The position numbers and the translations under genes are program-made. The notes beneath the pieces are model-generated. The model was not told where the DNA came from, did not search any database, and was given only the letters and a program-made list of their open reading frames with translations. Source: Flavobacteriales bacterium (GTDB lineage Bacteria > Bacteroidota > Bacteroidia > Flavobacteriales_D > Crocinitomicaceae). Taken from it: DNA of 48,808 nucleotides. Numbering within the stretch: the stretch's first letter is position 1; every line of letters begins with the position of its first letter. Below are positions 7,363-14,867 of this stretch, one piece after another. The stretch lies in NCBI GenBank assembly GCA_947475275.1, contig CANJNE010000008.1, forward strand, positions 1 through 48,808, written 5' to 3'.

Positions 7363-9695
7363 CTCGCAAAAATTAATTCTTCAGTAAACATTTCATAAAT
7401 TCTTCGGTATTCATCATACCAAGAGCTGCTTTCGGTAAAAGAATGTGCTTCAACAGGAAAAACAGCAAGTTCCCAATTTTCCTTACCCAATTCAATAAAT
7501 TTTTGAGAAAGTCTTACTACATCTTGAAATTGCACGTTATCATCCACCATTCCGTGTAACATAAGTAGTCTGTCTTGTAAATTATTCGCGTAATAAATCG
7601 GTGAACTTTTTCGGTATGCATCTGGGTCTGTGTTAGGATAATTTAAAATGTTGGAAGTGTATTCGTGATTGTAATGGAACCAATCTGTAACGCTTCTCAG
7701 TGCAGCGCCGCAAGCAAAAGTACCAGGTTTGGTTAATAAGCCCATCAGTGTGATGAATCCACCATATGAACCACCATAAATCCCAACGCGATTGGAATCT
7801 ATATTCAACTGATTAACCAAATAATTTTTTGCATCCACAAAATCTTCTAGATCTCGACCGCCCATATGTCGGTATATCGCGGTTCGATAAGCTCTGCCAT
7901 ATCCTTCACTTGCTCGGTAATCAACATCCAAAACAGTATATCCTTCGGCGACAAGCATATTATGGAACATGTATTCTCTGAAATAATGACTCCAATAGTT
8001 ATGTGCATTTTGCAGGTAACCTGCCCCATGAACAAACAAAACGGCGGCTCCATTACTTTGAGAAGTTTCAGGTTTGTATAATCTTGCATAAACAGGAATG
8101 CCGTCGGAAGCAGTAATGGTAATTACCTCAGGTTTGATCCAATTAATCCCTTTGAATTCATCAGAAGTGGAGTAGGTGAGACGTGTCCATTTTGCGTTCG
8201 GTTTATTTTCGGTTAGGTACAATTCCCATGGAAGATCAGAAGCGGAAAACCTCACAACCAATTGTTTTTCATCAGGAGAAACAACAACATCATGAAAACC
8301 ATCTTTTGTTAGAATTGGGATTAATTTACCATCACTAATTTGTAAATGATAGAAATCGCGATTTCCAGGATGCGTCTTGTTTGCAGTGATATAAAAAAGT
8401 TTCCCGTTTGAAGAAAGTTGAACATTGTGAACTTCCCAATTACCATTTGTAAGTTGTGTTCTTTTTTTTGTAGTTGTGGAATAGGTGTACAAATGAGAAT
8501 ATCCACTTACTTCTGATTGAAAATAAATGGTTTCATTATCCTTCAACCATCCCAAAGTTCCAGATTCCTCGTTCCAAGAACCAATCCCAGGACCTCCAAT
8601 CCATGCTTCATCATGTTGGTGATCGATTTCGGTAAATTTTCCGGAGGTCAAATCAATTAGCACGATCCAAAAATCTTTATTGTCATAGCTTCTTACATCG
8701 CAAAGTGCGGTGTTTTTTACCTCGTTAAAAACTAATGGATGCATTATGATGTTTCTGTCTTTTTCGTATTTCGCAGTATCGTTGAGGTAAGCTGGTTTTT
8801 TGCGAATAGCTGTGAGTGCAGAAAAATCGATGTAAAAAACCGTGTCTAATTCACGATTGTAGAGACCTAATTTGTGTGAAGGATCTTCATTACTTACTTT
8901 GTTTCTAGCTGGAAATGTATGGGCATGACCATCAGAACTTATGAATTCCATGACTTCAGTTTCTTTATTTTCAGGATAATCTGAAAGCATAAAACTGATG
9001 AAATTGCTACTTGGATCGATTTGAAGATTTTCAACGTATCTGCCATCCTTTGAAATTATTTTGGGTTTATCGAGTAAACTAAATTCATTTTCTGTATACC
9101 AATCGTTGAGATTTTCTTGTTTTTTTAGGAATTCAAAATGTTCCAACTCCTCTTTTTCCATTAAAGAAGAATCTTTGGTTTTTTCTTCAGAAAGTTCATC
9201 AGAAAATTCAGTTAGCTGAATAACCGATGCTGCACTTTTGTCATAAAGAAACAAATTACTACCCTGCTTAAACGCTACCAAATTTGGGTTATTTAACCTC
9301 TGAATTTTAGAAATGTCCGAATTCGTTTGGTAAACTACTTTAGGGAGATTCAATCCTTCGGTAACATAAATCAAAGCGCCCTCTAATTCGTAGTACCGGT
9401 CACAATATTGTGCTTGTTTTGGATCGAAGTATTCGAACCATTCGTCTTTAACTTTTGTGTAATTTATGAGTGATTTTGTGATGTCAAAATAATAACTTGA
9501 GCTTCCTGGATTTCGTTCCGGATTCCAATTGAAAAGTATCTTTTTCCCATCACGACTCCAATTTGCTGATTCTGGAAGATAACCGACAAAATCATGACCT
9601 TTCATGATATCCTTAAGAACTATTCCTGATGGGGAATCTGTGTTTTGAGAAAAAACGGTAAATGAAAAAATAAGAAATACAAAAATGATTCGCAT
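7359..9695 (-). CDS. Secreted S9 family prolyl oligopeptidase / dipeptidyl peptidase
   Basis: A serine peptidase of about 778 residues with the S9 layout: a signal peptide (MRIIFVFLIFSFTVFS), an N-terminal beta-propeller with WD/TolB-like strands, and a C-terminal alpha/beta-hydrolase domain. The triad is complete: Ser643 in GGSYGG, Asp718 in HGMVDDN and His751 in EAHSF. HGAGY forms the oxyanion region. It should remove dipeptides or cut short proline-containing peptides in the periplasm. The frame extends to an ATG at 9728, but the ATG at 9695 puts the signal peptide at the N-terminus and leaves the -7-like box at 9717-9724 outside the gene. It is followed by the GNAT gene with a 4-bp overlap. 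Confidence 0.9.
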   Translation of the reverse strand: MRIIFVFLIFSFTVFSQNTDSPSGIVLKDIMKGHDFVGYLPESANWSRDGKKILFNWNPERNPGSSSYYFDITKSLINYTKVKDEWFEYFDPKQAQYCDRYYELEGALIYVTEGLNLPKVVYQTNSDISKIQRLNNPNLVAFKQGSNLFLYDKSAASVIQLTEFSDELSEEKTKDSSLMEKEELEHFEFLKKQENLNDWYTENEFSLLDKPKIISKDGRYVENLQIDPSSNFISFMLSDYPENKETEVMEFISSDGHAHTFPARNKVSNEDPSHKLGLYNRELDTVFYIDFSALTAIRKKPAYLNDTAKYEKDRNIIMHPLVFNEVKNTALCDVRSYDNKDFWIVLIDLTSGKFTEIDHQHDEAWIGGPGIGSWNEESGTLGWLKDNETIYFQSEVSGYSHLYTYSTTTKKRTQLTNGNWEVHNVQLSSNGKLFYITANKTHPGNRDFYHLQISDGKLIPILTKDGFHDVVVSPDEKQLVVRFSASDLPWELYLTENKPNAKWTRLTYSTSDEFKGINWIKPEVITITASDGIPVYARLYKPETSQSNGAAVLFVHGAGYLQNAHNYWSHYFREYMFHNMLVAEGYTVLDVDYRASEGYGRAYRTAIYRHMGGRDLEDFVDAKNYLVNQLNIDSNRVGIYGGSYGGFITLMGLLTKPGTFACGAALRSVTDWFHYNHEYTSNILNYPNTDPDAYRKSSPIYYANNLQDRLLMLHGMVDDNVQFQDVVRLSQKFIELGKENWELAVFPVEAHSFTESSSWYDEYRRIYEMFTEELIFAR

Positions 9696-9716
9696 AATAA
9701 GACTTTCTTTAGATTT

Positions 9717-9724
9717 CAAAAATA
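9717..9724 (-). promoter_or_regulatory. Candidate -7 box for the S9 peptidase gene
   Basis: TATTTTTG on the minus strand fits TAnnTTTG and ends 21 nt before the chosen ATG at 9695. No convincing -33 TTTG is found at the expected distance, so the site may be chance in AT-rich DNA. Confidence 0.3.
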
Positions 9725-9757
9725 CCAAATCTTTTAAGATGCCTAATCAGCGTTTGA

Positions 9758-10264
9758 TCATTCCGATTTCAAAACATACATGTTGTATTTAAACTCCAAA
9801 TTAAAAGTCTTTTTCGCTGCTAACAGATAAAGTGGACTCGCATAAAAAGGTTCAAAAATGAGCACTGCAGCACTTCCAATACCCATGGGAATTGTGATAG
9901 CAGTAATGCTTCCTAAAATTGCCCCAAAGATGCGTATACCTTTATTAGGTTTTTTGATGATCTGAATGGATGAAATTGGAATTTCTTTTCCTGAAACTAC
10001 TATTGTAGCGCTATTTTTGATTTGGAGAAATCCCTTTATTTTTTCTTCATTTCTAGTAATGACAACAACTTTCTGATTTTCCATTATATAATGTGATTTC
10101 GAATCATCTGTTTTTTTCTGAAGGGCAAGAATAAATTGCTTTTCGCTTGCACTAGATTTTGGAATATCTTTAATTTCCGAGGTTGAATGATTAATATCTT
10201 GACTTAAACATATAGGAGTTGAAATTAAAACAAGTAAAAGGCTTAAAAAAGTATTCATATTCAT
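9758..10264 (-). CDS. Exported hypothetical protein, paralog of the gene upstream
   Basis: I do not recognise a named family. The 168-residue product starts with a signal peptide (MNMNTFLSLLLVLISTPICLS). A central part, VVVITRNEEKIKGFLQI followed by VSGKEIPISSIQII, has the look of a small SH3/Sm-like barrel. It ends in a glycine-rich hydrophobic stretch (about 118-150) that may span or touch a membrane. The same order (charged strand pair, KGxxxxG, hydrophobic tail, closing aromatic strand) recurs in the product of 10270-11010, five bases upstream, so the two arose by tandem duplication. Probably an envelope protein; partner unknown. Confidence 0.7.
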   Translation of the reverse strand: MNMNTFLSLLLVLISTPICLSQDINHSTSEIKDIPKSSASEKQFILALQKKTDDSKSHYIMENQKVVVITRNEEKIKGFLQIKNSATIVVSGKEIPISSIQIIKKPNKGIRIFGAILGSITAITIPMGIGSAAVLIFEPFYASPLYLLAAKKTFNLEFKYNMYVLKSE

Positions 10265-10269
10265 TGTTT

Positions 10270-11010
10270 TTAATGTAAATAGTAAATCTCGTAATCGTTT
10301 ACAAGGTCATATTTTTTCTTAATTAGCATCAACAAAAAGGGAGTAGCGGAAGCTGGTATGAAAAGAACAGGAATTCCCCATCCCACAAGATATAATGTAA
10401 AAAGGGTAGTAGTTGAACCTGTAATTCCGCCTGCGACCTTCAAACCTTTTGAACTTTTTGTAAGTGTTTTAATGTCATTTAGAAAAAGTTGTTTACCTCC
10501 AATGTATATTTCATTATTGTTGCCGAAAGAAAGTTTCCCCTTTATGACTTCATTAAGTTTCGTCACAACCTTTACATGGCTTTCTTTTTTAATTATGATT
10601 GTTTTCTGATTTCCTGACTTCTTTTTAAGCATCAGAATTTTAATGTTATGCCCTAATTGGGAATGAACATTGTTATTGCTATCAATGGCATACATTGAAT
10701 CAATATTTGATTCAGTAAATTGGTAAGTATTAGTGGTTTCTGGATAAAACCGTTTTTTTGAAGCAACAGATAGAATTATTGTGTCTATCAATTCTCTTTT
10801 GATTTCCCTGGGCACTGCGCAAACATCACAACAAATAAAATAAATGATTTTTCGTTTTTGAATTTCTTGAATTAAACAGGTCATTGTTTCGCCTGAATTA
10901 AGGATAATGGAGTCACACGCTAGCACATTTTTTGTCGAATCATCAAGTGTTTGAGATTTGAATTGAAGCGGAAAAAGCGACAGAATTAATAGGCAGATAA
11001 TTGTTTTCAT
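10270..11010 (-). CDS. Exported hypothetical protein with two Sm-like segments
   Basis: A 246-residue protein with a signal peptide (MKTIICLLILSLFPLQFKS). The first segment (DSIILNSGETMTCLIQEI, then CCDVCAVPREIKRELIDTI) resembles the small exported domain common in Bacteroidota that usually reads as a noun-gene-like strand pair D-x-I-x-L-x-x-G-E. The second segment (VKVVTKLNEVIKGKLSF, then GGKQLFLNDIKTL) matches the core of the next gene's product. A hydrophobic tail at about 193-230 follows. The CCDVC cluster may bind metal or form disulfides. The family match is by eye, and function is unknown. Gap to the downstream paralog is 5 bp. Confidence 0.7.
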   Translation of the reverse strand: MKTIICLLILSLFPLQFKSQTLDDSTKNVLACDSIILNSGETMTCLIQEIQKRKIIYFICCDVCAVPREIKRELIDTIILSVASKKRFYPETTNTYQFTESNIDSMYAIDSNNNVHSQLGHNIKILMLKKKSGNQKTIIIKKESHVKVVTKLNEVIKGKLSFGNNNEIYIGGKQLFLNDIKTLTKSSKGLKVAGGITGSTTTLFTLYLVGWGIPVLFIPASATPFLLMLIKKKYDLVNDYEIYYLH

Positions 11011-11035
11011 TAATAGAAGTTGGTGTTTTTTTATG

Positions 11036-11069
11036 CAATTATAGTTGAAATTTGTTCGGTTTATTCAAA
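11036..11069 (-). promoter_or_regulatory. Possible promoter for the 11010 gene
   Basis: Minus strand TTTG (11069-11066), a 22-nt spacer, then TATAATTG (11043-11036), one mismatch from TAnnTTTG. The -33 box sits in the U-rich end of the terminator of the preceding gene. The spacing is slightly long. Confidence 0.3.
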
Positions 11070-11104
11070 CAAAACTCCGAATATGCCAAAGCATATCCGA
11101 AGTT
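11066..11104 (-). terminator. Intrinsic terminator after the 11128-12330 gene
   Basis: Read on the minus strand, a 14-bp stem (11104-11091 with 11086-11073) contains two G-U pairs, closes a TTTG loop and is followed by TTGTTTG. The wobble pairs are G-U only in minus-strand RNA, so the hairpin is directional and serves the upstream envelope-protein gene. Confidence 0.7.
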
Positions 11105-11127
11105 CTTGTTGTTCTAGTTGTAAAACT

Positions 11128-12330
11128 TTATTTGTTAATTGGCGTTTTGCTTTTTTGAACATTGAATCCAACATTTAAACCTACCATACCACCTTTTCGT
11201 TGGGAGGAATAAAATGCATTCACTGGAATATTCAAAGCTCCTGCGTGGAACGTTCTTCCAAATGCAACCACGAACATGGTGCTGATACCTAAGTCACCTC
11301 TTGTGTCTCCATATTTCGTATCGAAATTGTACTTTGAATTAAATTGGTCAGGACTTGGCGTTGTAAAAAAACCATTCACCAAATATTGAGGGTCTGTTGA
11401 ATAGGTTTCGTATGCATAATTGTTCCAATCGTTTTGAGAAAAATACCTTCCGTCAGCTGAAAATGTTTTATCTTCATCAAAGAAGCCATATGAGGATTTC
11501 TTTATTGTAAATCCAGGTCCGAAAGCAAATTCCCAACCTGCTTTACCGAAACGCAAACCGTTTAATAATGTAATAGAAGGAATAAATTTACCTTGTTCGA
11601 GTCCGTTTACATTTACGATTCCTTCTACCAATGCTGAAAAGTTTTCTGTACCAACGTATTGTGCCTCCAGTTGATAGCCAATCATGCTCACCGCAGGAAA
11701 AATATCCAATCCTCCTTGATCTTGACTTCTAGTTGCGAATTCATTCATAGATCCAACCATATAAGCATATCCAATTCTAGGTCCGCTATTGTTGATTCTT
11801 CCTACATTGTTTGACGTGATAGGTTCGTTTTTAAAAGCCAATTTGTCGGTTAGCTCTTTCTCAACTGCCACTCCCATCATTTCTTTAATCAATACTTCAA
11901 TCATACGTTGCAATTCCAACTCTTGATTGTCGTATTCACCAACAGCACTTTTGAATACTTGCTGGTTTTTAACATCAATCATCTTCAGTGTGATTGCGAT
12001 TTTGTTACCTAATCCATCAAAGCTACCGCACATTACATAGTCAACATTCAATTTTTGACCTAATTTAATTAGGCAAGATTGCCCATAACAATCACTTTGA
12101 AAATTGGAATCTCCTTCAATAACATCTGCCATATCGAATTCATCTAAAACACTATGCTGGCTCAATTTAATGAGTTCCAATCGCATCATTTTGGCTACAG
12201 TGGTCGGTTTGTTTTGTAAGTTATTCACATTAGGATTCGCAACTGCAATTGTTGGTTTAATTGTTTGTGCGAAAAAATAGATTGGCATTATCGCCATTAA
12301 AATCAATGATATTTTTCTAATTGTTTTCAT
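11128..12330 (-). CDS. Envelope protein with TolB/CsgG-like N-terminal domain and beta-rich C-terminal half
   Basis: A 400-residue protein with a signal peptide (MKTIRKISLILMAIMPIYFFA). Residues about 25-150 alternate strands and helices in the manner of the TolB-N/CsgG/FlgO-type fold: VAKMMRLELIKL, a DMADV segment, CYGQSC, then LNVDYVMCGSF and KIAITLKMIDV. The rest is glycine- and aromatic-rich with strands typical of Bacteroidota outer-membrane proteins (for example GLRFGKAGWEFAFGPG and a closing VGLNVGFNVQ). The frame extends to a TTG at 12351, but the ATG at 12330 starts the signal peptide. It may sense or hold another envelope component (inference). It has its own promoter and terminator. 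Confidence 0.72.
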   Translation of the reverse strand: MKTIRKISLILMAIMPIYFFAQTIKPTIAVANPNVNNLQNKPTTVAKMMRLELIKLSQHSVLDEFDMADVIEGDSNFQSDCYGQSCLIKLGQKLNVDYVMCGSFDGLGNKIAITLKMIDVKNQQVFKSAVGEYDNQELELQRMIEVLIKEMMGVAVEKELTDKLAFKNEPITSNNVGRINNSGPRIGYAYMVGSMNEFATRSQDQGGLDIFPAVSMIGYQLEAQYVGTENFSALVEGIVNVNGLEQGKFIPSITLLNGLRFGKAGWEFAFGPGFTIKKSSYGFFDEDKTFSADGRYFSQNDWNNYAYETYSTDPQYLVNGFFTTPSPDQFNSKYNFDTKYGDTRGDLGISTMFVVAFGRTFHAGALNIPVNAFYSSQRKGGMVGLNVGFNVQKSKTPINK

Positions 12331-12348
12331 AATTAAGTTTTTGTTGAA

Positions 12349-12380
12349 CAAATATTTGCCATTTAATTGTGTATATCAAA
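12349..12380 (-). promoter_or_regulatory. Promoter of the 11128-12330 envelope gene
   Basis: Minus strand TTTG (12380-12377), a 20-nt spacer, then AATATTTG (12356-12349), one mismatch from TAnnTTTG. It ends 18 nt before the ATG at 12330, which supports that start over the TTG at 12351. Confidence 0.5.
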
Positions 12381-12436
12381 ACTGAATACCGAAGGTTGAA
12401 TTCCATTAGTTGCGTTAAACGCAATTAATGCAAAGT

Positions 12437-13462
12437 TTAGCTCAATTCTAAATCAGCTGCCATTTTATTTTTGAAATTATTAATCGTGCGATCAAATTCA
12501 TAAAAGAAGTTGTTTCGTTGTCTTTCATTGACCTCACTTATTAAACTAGAATTGGCAATTTGTTTATCAATAATATGCTGCGTGTCGGCTAAATAAGCTG
12601 GGTCATTTGTATCCAAGTAATTCATTACGTTGTGCGTTATAAACAAACCGGATGCATTTTTACTTTTATACAAGAATGTAGAATCTGTATTTACGGTTTC
12701 ATTCAAATACATTTGGAAGGTATTCCCAGAGGCTGGAGCTTGGGTACCGAATGTGAATTTTTTTCCAAGTATTGCTTGTTCTTTAAGGTGCGCTGATAAC
12801 AATAGCATTCGATCACAAAGGAAAAGCGCATAATCAGGATTCTTGAATTGATGGCAATTAAAGTAGTAGAGCATTTGTCTTAAAAATCCACGCATGAATT
12901 CTTGGTCATAGATTTCTGTTGATGGTATACTATTGTATAATTGCAAAATATCTCTGCCTATTGCAAATGCATTGTCGCTGGTTTTTTCATGTTCAAACAT
13001 TACGTCCCGATAATCCTCGAGGTGTAAATGCGTTTTTGCCCAGAAAAACAATCGGAATCGAACAAGTTGCGGAAAGTTAAGCAATTGAAAAAATTGGGTG
13101 TTGTTTACTGAAATTATTATTTCAGGTTGTTCCATTGATTTCAATCTTTGGAATGCTTTTAAAATTCCTTCAAGGTAGGATTCCAATTTGAAATCGTAGG
13201 TATTAAGTGGCGGATAACTGAAGGTTACATGACCTACAGATAATTCCATCAAGGAGTCAAAAGAGATGGAGAAATGCTTACATATTTTTCTTACCTCTTC
13301 AATAGTCAATAAAGTTTCTCCACGGTATCTTCTGTAAACTGCGTCGGTACTGACACTAAGCACTTCAGACAATACGTTTCCTAATGTATCTTGACCTGAA
13401 ATCCGATGTTTGATGATTTGAAAAAGTGTAGATTGAATATCCTGCTTCATAGTTCTGAACAT
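12437..13462 (-). CDS. Helix-turn-helix transcriptional regulator (hypothetical family)
   Basis: A 341-residue cytoplasmic protein. Residues about 24-74 form an XRE-like helix-turn-helix: DTLGNVLSEVLSVSTDAVYR carries the recognition region, and the helix IEEVRKICKHFSISFDSLM closes the domain. The remaining 265 residues are mostly helical, with no enzyme motif seen, and could be a ligand-binding or oligomerisation domain. Two ATGs (13462, 13450) are possible starts; the first is used. It reads toward the envelope-protein gene with 106 bp between them, and lies divergent from rpsP. Regulation of the neighbouring envelope gene is possible, but no operator is visible. Confidence 0.72.
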   Translation of the reverse strand: MFRTMKQDIQSTLFQIIKHRISGQDTLGNVLSEVLSVSTDAVYRRYRGETLLTIEEVRKICKHFSISFDSLMELSVGHVTFSYPPLNTYDFKLESYLEGILKAFQRLKSMEQPEIIISVNNTQFFQLLNFPQLVRFRLFFWAKTHLHLEDYRDVMFEHEKTSDNAFAIGRDILQLYNSIPSTEIYDQEFMRGFLRQMLYYFNCHQFKNPDYALFLCDRMLLLSAHLKEQAILGKKFTFGTQAPASGNTFQMYLNETVNTDSTFLYKSKNASGLFITHNVMNYLDTNDPAYLADTQHIIDKQIANSSLISEVNERQRNNFFYEFDRTINNFKNKMAADLELS

Positions 13463-13522
13463 AAATATCGCATTAATATTTTAAATTTACCATATCAAAC
13501 TAGGACTTCTCGAAAAATAGTG

Positions 13523-13530
13523 TACCTTTG
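13523..13530 (+). promoter_or_regulatory. -7 box of the rpsP promoter
   Basis: TACCTTTG followed by C is an exact match to the Bacteroidota TAnnTTTG -7 element. It lies 62 nt before the rpsP ATG. A -33 TTTG is not found at 19-21 nt upstream. Confidence 0.6.
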
Positions 13531-13559
13531 CACCCTTAAATTCACATTATTTATAAACC

Positions 13560-13574
13560 GAGGTTTCGAACCTC
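13560..13574 (+). promoter_or_regulatory. Hairpin in the rpsP leader
   Basis: GAGGTT-TCG-AACCTC is a perfect 6-bp stem with a 3-nt loop. It lies between the -7 box and the rpsP start, 18 nt before the ATG. It could be a leader site for autoregulation by S16, or simply mRNA-stabilising. It has no U-tract, so it is not a terminator. Confidence 0.4.
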
Positions 13575-13592
13575 ATATTGTAAACTTAAATT

Positions 13593-14288
13593 ATGGCAAC
13601 TAGAATTAGATTGCAAAGACACGGTAAGAAAGGGAAGGCTTTCTTTCATTTAGTAGCTGCAGACAGCCGTGCAAAAAGAGATGGTAAATTCATCGAGAAA
13701 TTGGGTACTTATAACCCTAATACAAATCCAGCCACAATTAACATCAATTTTGAAAGAACTTTAAGTTGGGTTCAAGTTGGAGCTGAAATGAGTGATACAG
13801 CAAGAGCGATTCTTTCTTATAAAGGCGTTTTGCACAAAAACCATTTATTGAAAGGTGTAACTAAAGGTGCCTTAACATTGGAGCAAGCTGAGGAAAAATT
13901 TAATGCTTGGTTGGCTGAGAAAGATTCTAAAATTACAGGTAAAAAAGATGGTTTGGCTAAAAATGCTGCTGAGGATAAGGCTGCAAGATTGAAAGCTGAA
14001 GCTGATGTTAACGCTGCTAAAGCTGCTGCTGTTGAAGCTAAAAACAATCCTGTAGTTGAAGAGGAAGTTATTGCTGAAGCTGAAGAAACTGCAACTGAAG
14101 AAGAAACTTTAACAGAAGAAGGAACAACAGAAGCAGGAACAATAGAAGAAGTTGCATCTGAAGGTGAAACTTCAGAAGAAACTGTAACAGAAGAAGGAAC
14201 AACAGAAGCAGGAACAATAGAAGAAGTTGCATCTGAAGGTGAAACTTCAGAAGAAACGGCAACAGAAGAGCCAGCTTCAGAACAATAA
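13593..14288 (+). CDS. rpsP: 30S ribosomal protein S16 with long acidic C-terminal tail
   Basis: The first 80 or so residues are an ordinary S16: MATRIRLQRHGKKGKAFFH, then the ADSRAKRDGKFIEKLGTYNP signature at 22-41. S16 binds 16S rRNA and is needed for 30S assembly. Ordinary S16 is about 80-90 residues; this one is 231. The extension starts with an Ala/Lys-rich helical part (about 110-152) and ends in a Glu/Thr-rich acidic tail holding a 25-residue unit twice (encoded by 14100-14249). Longer S16 tails are usual in Bacteroidota, but the doubled unit looks recent. rimM follows after 4 bp, the expected partner, since RimM acts on the same 30S domain. Confidence 0.95.
   Translation: MATRIRLQRHGKKGKAFFHLVAADSRAKRDGKFIEKLGTYNPNTNPATININFERTLSWVQVGAEMSDTARAILSYKGVLHKNHLLKGVTKGALTLEQAEEKFNAWLAEKDSKITGKKDGLAKNAAEDKAARLKAEADVNAAKAAAVEAKNNPVVEEEVIAEAEETATEEETLTEEGTTEAGTIEEVASEGETSEETVTEEGTTEAGTIEEVASEGETSEETATEEPASEQ
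14100..14249 (+). repeat. Tandem 75-bp direct repeat inside rpsP
   Basis: Two adjacent 75-bp units (14100-14174 and 14175-14249) are identical apart from one base (14109 T versus 14184 G, a Leu to Val change), with the first bases of a third unit following. The period is a multiple of three, so copy-number change keeps the frame. Each unit encodes 25 acidic residues including EGTTEAGTIEEVASEGETS. Confidence 0.93.
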
Positions 14289-14292
14289 AATA

Positions 14293-14820
14293 ATGAATAA
14301 AGCAGATTGCTTTCATTTAGGTTATATTGCGAAACTTCACGGATTTAAAGGTGAAGTTTCGTTGTTTTTAGACGTTACCAATCCATCAGATTACCAAACC
14401 CTTGATGCTGTTTTTATTGAAATCAACGCTCAATTGATTCCTTTCTTTATTGAATCCATTAAGTTGAAAAACAAAGGTTTTGCGGCAGTAAAGTTCGAAG
14501 GTGTAGACGACGAAACGAGTGCAAGGAAATTGCTTCGAATGCAAGTGTTTCTGCCCGAACAAATCTTACCTAAACTAACTGGTATTAATTTTTACGACCA
14601 CGAAGTGGTGGGGTTCAAAGTTATAGATGTAACTTACGGTGAGGTAGGGATTTTAGAAGCCGTTATTGATTTCCAAGTGAATCCGTTGATTCAAATAATG
14701 AATGAAGATAAAGAAGTGCTCATTCCATTAAGAGAAGGCTTGGTTCAGAAAATTGATCGCAAAAACAAAGTCATGCATATTGATGCACCTCCCGGACTTA
14801 TCGAATTGTATCTAGGATAG
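14293..14820 (+). CDS. rimM: Ribosome maturation factor RimM
   Basis: A 175-residue RimM of normal length with the N-terminal barrel (CFHLGYIAKLHGFKGEVS at 6-23) and the C-terminal PRC-barrel part (NPLIQIMNEDKEVLIPL). The sequence LRMQVFLPEQ bridges the two. RimM binds near S19 and helps late 30S head assembly and 16S processing. The start is the ATG at 14293, 4 bp after rpsP; the frame is open to 14227, but that part overlaps the S16 tail and has no RimM character. The usual next genes trmD and rplS are absent here. Confidence 0.95.
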   Translation: MNKADCFHLGYIAKLHGFKGEVSLFLDVTNPSDYQTLDAVFIEINAQLIPFFIESIKLKNKGFAAVKFEGVDDETSARKLLRMQVFLPEQILPKLTGINFYDHEVVGFKVIDVTYGEVGILEAVIDFQVNPLIQIMNEDKEVLIPLREGLVQKIDRKNKVMHIDAPPGLIELYLG

Positions 14821-14867
14821 TTTAAGATTTATTGTAAATTTTCACCGATATTGTAAAAAATAGTCTT

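Noticed and set aside
13560-13574. The rpsP leader hairpin as a tRNA T-arm remnant
   Set aside because: The loop can be drawn as seven bases, but no acceptor, anticodon or D arm is found nearby.
14068-14316. A Leu-rich minus-strand frame with repeats
   Set aside because: It is the complement of the Glu/Thr-rich repeat in rpsP; the apparent repeat is only the 75-bp duplication read backwards.
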